Below, in pieces: positions 49,531 through 60,515 of a stretch of 64,000 nucleotides of DNA. Below the pieces are notes generated by a model. That model searched no databases, had not been told where the DNA came from, and worked only from the letters and a program-made list of their open reading frames with translations. Source of the DNA: Lytechinus pictus (lineage: Eukaryota > Echinodermata > Echinoidea > Temnopleuroida > Toxopneustidae); the NCBI RefSeq assembly GCF_037042905.1, contig NC_087245.1, forward strand, positions 6,277,501-6,341,500, written 5' to 3'. The stretch's first letter is position 1. Every line of letters begins with the position of its first letter. The translations under genes and the position numbers were made by a program.

Positions 49531-50130
49531 CCATGGGTGTCGATCACGGGGGGGATGGGGGGGATATATCCCCCCCCCCCCAATATTTCAAGTGGGGGGG
49601 ATGGCCTGTATTATCATCCCCCCCAATAATTCAGGGTAGAAAAATTGTAATAATGATGATGAAAAAATGAAAAGTTTGATAATGATGATTATAGTATGCC
49701 ATCAATCAGTTTGTTTCCCTCGCAATATTGTTATTAAATTAAAACATTCTTTTCCAGGGCTTTTAAACAGATGGGTGGAGGTTCAAGATGAAAAAGAATG
49801 AAATGTTTATGTACCGGTATATGATATTTTTTAAACACATGACTTAAAAGGACCCCGACGAAAAAAAAACTTTTGTTGATTGGGTGTTCCATCCCACCAG
49901 TGGTGAATAAATTAATTTTAAGAAATCAATTAATTCAAAAGGGTGGAAAAATAAACGGGTGGAAAAGGGTGGCAAGATAAACAGGGAAACCTCCATGGAC
50001 GTAAATCCTAGAGGGGTAGATCTTGAAAAAGTACAAAAAACTTTTCTCAGATTTACCCCTCCCCACATCCAAGTGCATGATGTTTGTCCCATTTAATCTA
50101 CAACCCTTTTGAATATTAAACATTTTATCA
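49531..50130. repeat. Repeat family F, second copy
   Basis: CATGGGTGTCGATCACGGGG, facing G and C runs around GATATATCC, AATAATTCA, TCGCAATATTGTTATTAAAT, and finally TTTACCCCTCCCCACATCC, in the same order as 28481-29060. Confidence 0.65.
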
Positions 50131-50619
50131 TGTGACCCCATCAGATACCTCTCATGAAAATATTGAGGTTCAGTGAGCTCAATATAATATGATCATATTT
50201 TTACAATGCCCATCCAATCGGCTGACAAAAAAAAAACGAGGAAAAGGAGAAAAAGAGGGAGAGAGGAAGGGAATGTAATGGGAAAGAAGAAATTATTGTT
50301 CATTATGATGTTAGATTATACTATAATTCTGTTATTACATAAGACGCATTTTTCATAACTTTATGAAACATAATTTTATTAGGGCCCATGTCTTCATTGT
50401 TCCTGGTGCTCACATTGTCTGTTTAACTTTAACGAGATATATAATCCTGTGGCACTAAAACCTCCTGTTTTCAATATACTTCCTCGCACTTCGAATTATT
50501 ATTTTTTGTGCAATAGTATGCTTCTTTTCATGACTACTCAAAGTGATTGCCACAGTTTAAGGTCTTAATATAAAACATTTCTTGTCCGTGCTTATGTTCG
50601 CATTAGTGAGATATGTCTG

Positions 50620-51250
50620 CTCTCCATGAATTCCTAGAATCAGTCCTTAAAATGTCCCTTTTTCTGATCTCAATATCAAAACTTTTCAGATCGCGCTTCG
50701 CGCTCGCATCATTTGGTTAATGAAATACGTATGGTCTTAGTGAATTCCTACAAACAAGCTTTAGAATGCCCCTTTTCAGGTCTGAATTTCCTAAATTTTC
50801 AGCTCGCGCATCGCGCTCGCAATATTTGATTATTGAGATGCGTATGTTAATAATCATGATAACAATGACTTCAAGTGCTTCATGTGTAATTCTAACAAAA
50901 TCAGCAAGCGCTTAGCACTCGCATTAGATGACTGTGGTGAGATATGTAGTGGATTCCTTAAATATAGTCCTTAAAATCTCCCTGTTTGGGGTCAATATAT
51001 ACAAAAATTTCAGCTCGCGCTTCGCGCTCGCATTGTTTAGCGAGACAGGTAAGTATCATGATTACAAAAAGTTGATTATAATGTCCCTTTTTACGTCCGA
51101 ATATCAAAAATTTTTAGCTCGCGCTTCGTGCTCGCATTATTTCATCAGTGAGATACATATCTGTTTAATATATGGCACTGTCCTTAAAGTGTGTCTATTA
51201 GGTCGGTATACCTGGCAACTGAGCGCGCTTCGCGCGCTCACTAAGTGACT
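50620..51250 (+). repeat. ~107-bp tandem repeat with GCTCGCGCTTCGCGCTCGCAT box, array 1
   Basis: The box occurs at about 50693, 50801, 50905, 51013 and 51119, spacing 104-108 bp. Units also share GTGAGATATGTAT, AATTCCT and TTAGAATGTCCCTTTT. Unit bodies diverge more than the box. Non-coding. Confidence 0.8.
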
Positions 51251-51449
51251 CAAAATGTTTGCTGGTGCCCCCCAATGCCATGACCCACGGTATACGCCAC
51301 TGGGCTTACTTGTAACACAAATTGAATTTTTTGATTTTAGTGGGGGTAATATTGAAAGATCCACATCCACAAGAATATTTGTGTCAATCATCCCCCCCCC
51401 CCCCAACCAAGAATACCGATCGACACCCATGAAAGGGGCACTTGCTCAG

Positions 51450-51760
51450 ACATGAAATGGGTCCTTCTCAGGTGAAAGGGGCACTGGACATGTTCGTGAG
51501 GGGCACTTTTCTCGGGTAAAAAGTGGCACTGATTCGAGAAAGGGCATACAAGAAAGACAATAGGGAGCACTTGCTCGGACGGGTCCTTCTCAGGTGAAAG
51601 GGGGCAAATAACACGTTTGTGATGGGGAATTTTTGGGTACAACTTGGCACTGATACAAAATATATGGCACGTACTTGCTAACACGGGTCCTTCTCTAAGG
51701 TGAAAAGGGTACAGAACACGTCCGTACGTGAGGGAACATTTCTTGCTTCAAAACGTGCAT
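51450..51760. repeat. Repeat family G: GGGTCCTTCTCAGGTGAAAGG units
   Basis: Three degenerate units, each GGGTCCTTCTCAGGTGAAAGG, GGCACTGGACATGTTCGTG, GGGGCACTTTTCTCGGGT, beginning near 51459, 51581 and 51687 (106-122 bp apart). Related DNA lies at 49430-49530. Ends in a C-run at 51774. Confidence 0.6.
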
Positions 51761-52368
51761 GGGGGACACTGTGCCCCCCCCCCCCCCCCCATTTAGGATC
51801 GTTGTCCCTGGGTAGGGGAGACGGGGACGATATTGTAACAAACTTTACTAAATTTGAATTATCATATTTAAATATTTGTTCAAACCTAAATAAAACAAAA
51901 GATGCATATTCTGGATTGACATGAATAGGTTTAGAAATTAATTTAGAAGCTATTATCGTTTTAAAACAAGAGGTCAAGTGTATAGGCCTATTATAAAAAT
52001 TGCCCCAAAACACGGGGTAATATCTTATTGTAACGCACCTCTGGGGCAATAATATATTGTAGATGACAAAAAGTGCTTATAGAATGTCCAGGTTTCATGC
52101 AGGTCTGAAAATCAAAATTTGAGCTCGCACTTTGTGCTCAGCTCGTTAATGAGTAATAGGTCTATAGGCCTATATAGTCGATATATACAGTTTTAAGGTC
52201 GTGATATTAAAAACTTCAGTTCGCACTTCGCGCTCTCATTGATGGCTGAGATATGTATTCTATTCAGGAGTCACTGCAAAACAGCTAATTAGTAGGCCTT
52301 CATATCTATCCTACTCATGATTACAAAATGTGCTTAGAATAGATTTCAGGTCGGGATACTAAAAATTA
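51761..52368. repeat. Mixed spacer with two diverged units of the ~107-bp repeat
   Basis: GAGCTCGCACTTTGTGCTC near 52120 and AGTTCGCACTTCGCGCTC near 52218 are two decayed boxes 98 bp apart. The rest is AT-rich, with no ORF of note. Confidence 0.5.
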
Positions 52369-52550
52369 AGGGGTACTCCAGGCTGAAAGTTTATCTAAAT
52401 AAATAGAGTTAAATTCACCGAGAAAAATGCTGAAAATATAACAAAATAATAACAAAGTTATTGACTTTAAACTTTAGCAATATTCTGTGAAAACAGTCAG
52501 GCCCATCAGCCCGCCAAATGAATATTCATGATGACATATTTCTCACGTGA
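52369..52550. mobile_element. Family B foldback MITE, left arm only
   Basis: AGGGGTACTCCAGGCTGAAAG, TCACCGAGAAAAATGCTGAAA, then CCCGCCAAATGAATATTCATG. It stops before the right arm. Confidence 0.65.
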
Positions 52551-53050
52551 AATGGTAATTATTTCATTTTTTTCAGAGGCGGCGGAACATATTTTCGTTT
52601 GGGGGGGGGGGGCAAAGCCCAAAAGGGCATTTTGATGCAAACGGATATTTTCACCATGAGATTTATTACATGTGAGAAGAAGTTGTGTGTTTTGTAATAA
52701 TTAAGTTGAGAAAAAAGTTTTTTGAAGTAAATTTCTGATTGATAAAATTTAGGTTTTATTTTTTCGCAAGCGAGCATAGTGAGCGAACGGTTTGGAAAAT
52801 TTTTCAAATCTGAAGTTGTAAAACTCGCTTTTTGGTCAATTATGGACCTAATTACTGTTAAAAGGGCATCCTTCCGAGATGTTGCGAGCTCGAATCATGA
52901 GCTGAAACTTTTAAAAATTTCATGTAATAAGACATGAAAAGAAAGTTTTTGAAATAATGAAAAAGGGATGTAAACATAAATAAACAATTTACGCGAACGC
53001 GAAGCGTGAACGTAATTTTTACTCTGACCAGAAAAGGAACCTTTTAAAGA
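52551..53050. other. Spacer with G-run, nothing firm
   Basis: A G-run near 52600 follows GGCGGCGGAACAT. GCAAGCGAGCATAGTGAGCG and ACGCGAACGCGAAGCGTGAACG are decayed inverted boxes of the ~107-bp family. Confidence 0.45.
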
Positions 53051-53099
53051 TCAGTGGCGGATCCAGGGGGGTGGCGCAGGGGCGCGCCCCCCCCCCTAA

Positions 53100-53975
53100 T
53101 ATTTGAGCGGCGCCGAATCAAAAAAAAAGAAAAGAAAAGTAAAACAACAACTTCGCCGGTTAAAAATAATCAGCAGTGCGCTGCCTGCATATAACTGGCG
53201 CCAATCAAGAATAATCAGCGCCACCTTAATCTAAATCGGCGCCGGACAAGAATAATCAGCGCCATTTGGTTATAAATCGGCGCCAGTCGAGAAAAATCGG
53301 CACTGCCAGAGTCTTAACCCGCGCCGATCAAGGATAATCTGCGCCACCTTAATCTAAATCGGCACCAGATAAAAATAATCGGCGCCATCTGGTTATAAAT
53401 CGGCGCCGGTACGGAAAAATCGACGCTGTCTGATTTCTTTACCGGCGCCGATCAAGGATAATCAGCGCCGCCTAAATCTAAATCGGGGCCGGACAAGAAT
53501 AATCAGCGCCATCTGGTTATAAATCGGCGCTGCCAGAGTTTTAACCGGGCGCCGATCAAGAATAATCAGCTCCACCTAAATCTAAATCGGCGCCGGGCGA
53601 GAATAAGCGGCGCCATCTGGTTATAAATCGGCGCCGGTAAAGAAAAATCGGCGCTGCCTGAGTTCGTAACTGGCGCCGATCAAGGATAATCAGCTCCACC
53701 TAAATCTAAATCGGCGCCGGTCAAGAATAATCAGCACCACCTGGTTCTAAATCGGCGACAGTCAATTATGAATTGCCGCTGCCTGAATCTTACGTGACGT
53801 CGGTAAAAATAATCAGCACTACTTGTTCTAAATCGGCGCCGGTCAAGAATAATCAGCGTCCCCTGGTTCCAATAAATAGGCGCCGGTAGAATAATGAAGA
53901 AGGGCCTATTGCCAACCAAATCTAGATCGGCGCCGGTCAAGAATGATCAGTGGCACCTGGTTATATATTTTATTG
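53100..53975 (+). repeat. GGCGCC minisatellite with three-monomer higher-order structure
   Basis: About 20 monomers of 41-42 bp, each starting GGCGCC. Three types follow in order: GGCGCCGATCAAGGATAATC..., GGCGCCGGACAAGAATAATC..., and GGCGCCGGTAAAGAAAAATC..., making a ~124-bp higher unit repeated about seven times. Each monomer splits into two ~20-bp halves (GGCGCC.. and AGCGCC..). Later units decay. It begins just after a CAGTGGCGGATCCAGGGGG segment. Confidence 0.85.
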
Positions 53976-54365
53976 TTGAATGGTCATAACAAAGCTTATC
54001 GCATGCCCTTACAGAGTGGACTGGGGCGGGGCAGTTGCCCACAGAATGACAGATGTCATGAAATCTTTAATTTATTTTAAAAATCCCAGAATCATACAAA
54101 AGCGTAGAGCAAATCCTTTAATTTTGATTCTATTTTCCAATGCTTTAATAAAAAGAAGGTCAGTCACTTCTCTTCTTTACACATTCCACATTGTGCCACC
54201 TCTATGGCCTTTAGTTTAAGACAGCTACTATAGTGTTTTATGAAGATGATTCGATTTTTAGCCCAAAACTTTGCTAAAACCCATTGCTAGTACCGGGAGT
54301 GTATAATTACGCAACCAGTCGTAAATTGAGATTGAGCTATACACAACTCGTTCTTTATTTAAAAT
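53976..54365. other. Spacer, nothing recognised
   Basis: The ORF at 53980-54219 has no motif or splice support. Confidence 0.4.
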
Positions 54366-54885
54366 CGTGCTTAAATTATCCGCTTCTCAGATTGGAATAA
54401 AAAAAAATTCAGCTCGCGCTTCGCGCTCACATCATTTCTGTAGCAAAACCCCATACTTTTCATAATTAAATAGGTGAATAGAATGTCCCTTTTTCAGGAC
54501 TAAACGTCAAAAGAACTCCCGCTTCGATTTGCAATAATCTGTTGCTGGATATAATCTTGTTCTTTATTACAAACGTCCATTAAACTTTCATTTTTTTTCA
54601 GATCGAAATATCAAAATTTTAAGCTCGCGCTTCGCGCTCGCATCTATTGTTTTTTTAGATACCCATCTTAATCATTGGTACCAAAAATGCATAGAATATC
54701 AAGCTTTCTGGTAATATAAAGAAATTTCAGCTCGCCCTCGGCACTCGCATTATCTGTGTAGTGAGATATGTATCCTCCTCATGAGTTACTATACAAACAG
54801 TCCTAAACAGGCACCTTTTTCCTGTTTTCAGGTCAGTATACTAAAAAATTTCAGCTCGTGCTTCGCGCTCGCATTAATTTGTTGG
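54366..54885 (+). repeat. ~107-bp tandem repeat, array 2
   Basis: Boxes near 54412, 54623, 54731 and 54853, with a decayed one near 54510. Same orientation and same shared unit motifs (GAATGTCCCTTTTTCAGG, GTGAGATATGT) as array 1. Confidence 0.75.
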
Positions 54886-55685
54886 TGAGATATGTGTTTC
54901 TATCTCATGAGTCATATAAATATATGTATGCATATGTGTGTTTGTGTGAGTTTGTTTGTTTTGTGTGATATCGAGCGCCTTTGGAAAATTGATTCATGAT
55001 TTTGCCCCCCAAATCTTAAAAAAATGGATCGACGCCCCTGTGTTTATATATATATATACATATAGTAAAAAAACTTGTATCTCTATTAATATACAAAAGT
55101 ATTGGCCTCATCGCAATAAAAGGGTTAATACACGAGATTTTGAAATCGCACATAACATGCATAATTTGTGTTACTTTTGGCTTGTTTCTTTCTTTAATAA
55201 GTTTTTCAGTCTCTCTCTATATATGTTTTAGAAAGAGTATATGTTTAAATTGATGTATATTTTCTGTTATAATGAGATATGTTTAAGTGGACTTCAGGGA
55301 ATGGTCGTACGCAGCAAGGGGGAAGGGGGGGGGCACATTCGCCATCTGCTGTTGTGAAAAACATTTTTTTCCCTTAACATTTCATGAAAACTATGAAAAA
55401 TGTGCAAATGTGAGATGTGCACCAAATTTTCGAGTCTTGCCCCCCCCCCAGAAATATTATCTGCGTGTGGTCATGCAAAATGGCATGACTGGAAATCCTA
55501 CATTTTGAAAAGAGCATTTGACAGGGTCAGACTCTTTACCCCTTTTTCAACATTATGGCGCCGGTGAAGTGCAAAAATATGTGCGCCGCTCGGTAGTGCG
55601 CCCCCCCCTTTCGCCAAAAGCTGGATCCGCCGATGAAGATTGCATTTAGTGCCTCATGAATAGGATAGGCGGGCTACGTACGTAT
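54886..55685. other. Spacer with TA microsatellite and G/C runs
   Basis: A TA-rich run is near 55034-55062, a G-run near 55326 and C-runs near 55441 and 55602. GCTGGATCCGCCGATG near 55620 is the complement of the GGCGGATCCAG at 53050, so the two may be ends of one or two repeat copies. Confidence 0.45.
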
Positions 55686-55965
55686 CTCACCAATCGAATA
55701 ATGCGAGCGCGAAGCTCGAGCTAAAAATTTGTGATATTCTTTCCAGAAAAACACAGTCTAGGCATTTTATTTAACCATGAACAGAATGACTACCTAATAA
55801 TAAACAATAATTGGTGCGAGCGCGAACCACGAGCCAAAAATCAAATTCCAACCTGAAAACTGGACATTCTATGCATTGTAACAGGATTACCTTATACTAA
55901 ACAATAATTGATGCGAGCGCGAAGCACGAGCTAAACATTTGGTGATTTTGTAGCCTGAAATTTAT
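55686..55965 (-). repeat. ~107-bp repeat, inverted array 3
   Basis: ATGCGAGCGCGAAGCTCGAGCT and two similar boxes near 55697, 55815 and 55909, in the opposite orientation to arrays 1 and 2. Confidence 0.75.
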
Positions 55966-56134
55966 TCTATTTTGATTACAAAAGGATATTTCATTTTGAA
56001 AAAAGGGCATTTTCCATTTTGAAAAGAGGCATTTTTTTTTTGGGGGGGGGGCATTTGCCCCCCCCCCCCTCTCATTGAGTATCATGAAGACATGCACCGA
56101 ACTGTTTCAACCGAATTAAGTAATGCTAATCTTT

Positions 56135-56721
56135 AAAGGGATGGTCCAGGCTAAAAATATTTATATCTTAATACATAGAGTAGAATTCACCGAGCAAAAT
56201 GCCGAAAATTTCATCAAAATCAGATAAAAAATAATAAAGTTATTAAAGTTTAAAGTTTAGCAATATTTTGTGAAAACAGTCGTCATGAATATTCATTAGG
56301 TGGGCTGATGATGTCACATCTCCACTTTCCGTTTTCTTATGTTATTACATAAAATCATAATTTTTTCTTTATTTCATACTTGGGGGAATAATATGTCTCC
56401 CTTATAATGAAATAAGTTGCAACAATAAATATCTAATGCACTAAATCAGTTGTCGATCCAATTTTTATAGTTCTTGGAGGAAAAAATTTGAATAAACCTA
56501 ATTTCATATAATAAAATACAAAAGAACAAGTGGAGATGTGACATCATCAGCCCACCTAATGAATATTCATGACGACTGTTTTCACAAAATATTGCTAAAC
56601 TTAAAAATTCAATAATTTAGTTATTTGTTATCCGATTTTGATGAAATTTTCGGCATTTTGCTCAGTGAATTCTACTCTATTTATTAAGTTATACATACTT
56701 TCAGCCCGGACCATCCCTTTA
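56135..56721. mobile_element. Family B TTAA foldback MITE, complete
   Basis: TTAA then AGGGATGGTCCAGGCT at the left; GCCCGGACCATCCCT then TTAA at the right. This is the best-preserved family B copy, with ATGAATATTCAT palindromes near both arm ends. Confidence 0.85.
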
Positions 56722-56997
56722 AAATGTCATAACTTTGTTCCTTGTCCGATCATTTTCGATCAAATTTTCAGACCGCCCTCTTTCCTTTCCCGCGTGACAA
56801 GCGAGCTTTTCAAAACGATTTTGAACTTGCAGCTGGTTAACGTTTTAACGAGAGTTCTTGTGTTACTTGCTGTTCCTGACCTGAAATATTAGATGGGTTC
56901 TGTAACGTGTCGTTGAATTCATGTTGTGTAATCAAACTAGGGCCCACATTCTTCCAAACTGATGTCTTGGTGAGTAAGATTAGCTTGTTAGGCTTAA

Positions 56998-58957
56998 GTT
57001 ACCCAGGCCAGGGAGCCCAGGGACAAGTTAGTCATATCTATAATCTTTATCCACCAACCACGGATACTAAACCTGTTTCTCAAAAGGCTTCCTAACTAGA
57101 ATTTAGAATACCTTGATATCGATACTATCGGTAAAAAGAGCAGACGAGACGTAGCCGGCCCTTAGACTTAGTCACAAAATAGCATATTTTTCAAAAAGAA
57201 AAATATGACAAAAATTGCAAATATTGTGATGAATTGGGAAATACATCTTTTCAAAATAAATAGCACATGTAAATTATGCATCATACATACTTAGACCATG
57301 AAGATTGGAGCATTCAAAAAAATTTCAATTGCTGAGAAAATCAATTATCAAATAATGAATAAATCATTTCATGACTAGAAAATCACATGTGGACGTTGAG
57401 ATGGGTATAGTCATGTATTGTATTACCGGACACTATTGTGATTCCGGACGCGCATATAAATGCGTTCGAAAACAATTTCGTACCGTAAGACTTCCACAAT
57501 TCATTTTCACAGATCAATAGACAATACATAGAACAAGATTGCAAAAACAAGGCGAAAAAATCACATTTCTACCTTATTTATCTCTAAAATGACAGAAAAT
57601 GCTTAAAATATCATATAACATAGTTTTGCATTAACAATTGAATGAATTTATATATTTTCTAACGGAAATATGGGCCTGATTTGCCGAATTTCAATCTAGT
57701 CGGCTCCTCCGATCGAATGATGAGGTGAGGTGTATTGTGGGTGATCGTCGACGGCTAGTTCTCAAGGTACCGTGCGTGAGGTTTACCGTGAGTAGAGCCG
57801 TCGACGATCGGCTACGCATCGATAGAACTTGATGCGTCACGATACGAACGAGCACTGGAAAGTGCCATGAAACATGCAGCTAACCAAAAAATAAAAAATA
57901 AATTAAGTTATCAAACACGAATTTATTACCAACATCTGCTCAGATTCGATATAAAAAAAGAAAACAAAAAGTTAGAATTTATTCATGATATGATATAAGA
58001 AGAAAAAAATCACAGAAATTTATTCTTACATCATTATAATCAAGGATATCTTTACCCGTCCGGCGCGCGTCCGGAATCATGATGTAATTTGTCGCGCACG
58101 AAAATAATTGTTTTTCGTGGAGGGGTATGCGGCAAGTGCGATGCAAAGAAAATGGTTGGTAAATATAAAATAATTTTATCATATTAATAATTTTCATAAT
58201 ATTTGGAATAGCAAGTGCGAATTTTTCTTGATTGTATTTCCTCTAGTTGTCATTTTTAGAGCACTGAAATAAAGGTGTCCGGCAATAGGATACACTGCCA
58301 TACCCCCGAGACATCGAATTTTAATAGTTTACGAAAGTAAACCATAACGGGTTTCTTTGTAAAATGATGATAATTATAGTACGCCCTTCTACGGTTCCAA
58401 ACATCATCAAAATATAGTTTAACAAAAACAAAAATAAATCTATGAAACTGAAACATACGATTTGACAAATTCTATGCATAAATTAGAGATAGAATTTATC
58501 CAAATGTTAATAGGGGTCTGAAAACGACAAATACGAGTCCAGTTATGGATGGCCTGACGTGGTAGAATCTTTATCGATTAAATCATTTTACTATTTCAAA
58601 CTGAATGGTTTTGTAGCGTTTTACCAACAGTTTTTATAGTTTCTTTTTATTAGAATTATCATTGAATGCATTATCCCACTTGTTTTGTGATGTAATTTCA
58701 ACCTCTATGATTGATTACGTAAGATGATTATTTTCAAATATCTAGGCACTTTTGCTTGTCATAGTCTACCCACGTGATGCCACTACGTCATTAAGAAAGA
58801 AGTTATGACAGGTTCGGAGGTGTCATAAATATTTAGTGAGGTTGTTGTACCCGATCTTGGTAAAGAGGGCTTTGTGAAACGGTTAGCGGACAAGTAGCTC
58901 ACTATCTCCGATTTAGTCGAAAAGTTAGACTTATGACGGTGTTGAGAAACGGGCCCC
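56998..58957. mobile_element. Transposon with GGGGCCCG ends, copy 2, interrupted
   Basis: From GGACAAGTTAGTCATATCT (57021) to GTGTTGAGAAACGGGCCCC (58957) it aligns with copy 1 at 46302-47333 once the insertion at 57418-58300 is removed. The left terminus GGGGCCCGTTTC is missing, replaced by GTTACCCAGGCCAGGGAGCC. No transposase recognised. Confidence 0.75.
57418..58300. mobile_element. TA-target element nested in transposon copy 2
   Basis: Comparison with copy 1 (GGGTACCCCCG) shows 883 bp inserted at a TA that is now duplicated (57416-57417 and 58301-58302). The ends are 26-bp imperfect inverted repeats sharing TGTAT and CCGGACAC. The small ORFs inside (57979, 58256) show no transposase motif. 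Probably a mariner-type non-autonomous element. Confidence 0.8.
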
Positions 58958-59160
58958 AGGGGCTTACCAATACCACTCACACGTATTGCGAGGTTAGTAC
59001 CGGTATTAATAGTATACTAACCTCGCACCACGAACCGCGTTTGGCAGTGGATTTCTAACTAGTGGGTCGCGCGTGCTGGGATCTCACTTCTTGGGTCCAC
59101 AACACACGACTTCTATGGCTTGATTTTTCTGTGCGTGGCGGCATGTAATGAACCCTTGGG
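58958..59160. other. Short spacer with hairpin
   Basis: GCGAGGTTAGTA and a complementary TACTAACCTCGC face each other near 58988-59026. Confidence 0.5.
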
Positions 59161-59537
59161 TGGGGGCTTACCGTGTATTTGACCATACTCACGGGACTAG
59201 GGTGATTTATGGTCTAAATATTTTTCCAAATGAATTGTGAAAACAGAAAGTATACAATTACCACGATTATATGGATGAAGGTCTAACGTCTCGATCGGCC
59301 ATTTTTGTTAAAAATCGTAACAAAATGGCCGATCAAGACTGGGGTAGAAGGAGAGAACTTTTCGTTTTTTGAGGTTCCAGTCTGTGCCCAGATGTCAGGA
59401 AACTGCCACTCGTTAGACCTTCATCCATATAATCGTGGTAATCGTATACTTTCTGTTTTCACAATTCATTTGGAGAAATATTTAGACCATAAATCACCCT
59501 AGTCCCGTGAGTATGGTCAAATACACGGTAAGCCCCT
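59161..59537. mobile_element. Foldback element 'CCGTGTATTTGACCAT', full palindrome
   Basis: GGGGCTTACCGTGTATTTGACC at the left and its complement at the right, arms of about 126 bp almost identical. The middle has its own palindrome (CGGCCATTTTTGTT / CAAAATGGCCG). A second copy is at 45511 and a broken third at 59626-60512. Confidence 0.85.
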
Positions 59538-59578
59538 GGGCTCCCTGGGTTACGACTGCCTAGGCCCTAACACAGAGA

Positions 59579-59605
59579 GCTCCGGCCCGCGAAGCGGGCC
59601 GGAGC
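59579..59605. repeat. GC-rich hairpin, second copy
   Basis: GCTCCGGCCCGC pairs with GCGGGCCGGAGC around a GAA loop, matching the hairpin at 44906-44937. Confidence 0.75.
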
Positions 59606-59625
59606 CCAGAACTAAGGCTCTAAGC

Positions 59626-60512
59626 TCACCGTGTATTTTCCCATACTCACGGGACTAGAGTAGATTGTGGTCAAAATATCTAGCAAAATAAATTGTGAAA
59701 ACAGAAATTATGCACTTACCACGATTATATGGATGAAGGTCTATCGTGTGGTCATGGTGGTGATATCCACTCATTCAATGAACAAGGTTATAATATGATC
59801 TGATATAACCTTGTTCTCAGACTCAGGCTCAGCTCAGCTCAGCTCAGTTACATCTCCATGACCATGTGTTGCAAAATAAGGGTAGCAATGTTTGGCTTAT
59901 TTTCTCTTTTTTTTTTGGACAAATGCTTCATTTTTTTACACTGTCTGTTTCCATTACAGCTATTCATCATATAACTTGGCTCTAAGTAAATTTGATTCTT
60001 TAAATTGTCTTTTCTTAATTAAGATTGAAAAATGAAAATTTTCTTACCATATTACTTTCCACCAATAGAGGGCGTACACAAAATTTAAGTTTTTGAGTGC
60101 TCTGGTGAATACAAAAATTATTCCCTGGTTACTACTGAAAAATAAATTGCAACTGTATGGAAATGAGTAATTTTGGTCACAAAAGTGACATTTTAATGAT
60201 TTTTTAAAGTGTGTGCTGTGTACAGCATTGGCATACCATAGTCCTACCTGTAGATTCCCCACAGGCAGGATGGTTGCAGTGAACAAGTGGTAGTATCCTG
60301 ACATAGAGGCACAGACTGGAACCTCAAAAAAACGAAAAGTTCTGTCGCGGTAGCTCTCCATCTTTCAAAATTCAAAACAAAATGGCCGATCGAGACCGGT
60401 ACCGAGGGTGTAGGGCGCATGCGCGAATTTGACCAAGTCTATATAGCCTCGGTCTCGATCGGCCATTTTGTTTTGAATTTTGAAAGAAGGAGAGCTACCA
60501 AAGCAAATACAA
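59626..60512. mobile_element. Foldback element 'CCGTGTATTTGACCAT', third copy, rearranged
   Basis: The left arm is 59626-59760; ~530 bp of other DNA follows (with a GTTATA palindrome near 59800 and GCTCA repeats); then ACTGGAACCTCAAAAAAACG and a 55-bp-armed palindrome around CAAAATGGCCGATCGAGACC (60352-60498). The LINE frame starts directly after it. Confidence 0.6.
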
Positions 60513-60515
60513 ACA

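Noticed and set aside
53050..55634. Single large element bounded by GGCGGATCCAG and CTGGATCCGCC
   Set aside because: The ends also occur singly (63570), so two separate small repeats are as likely; interior content is mixed.
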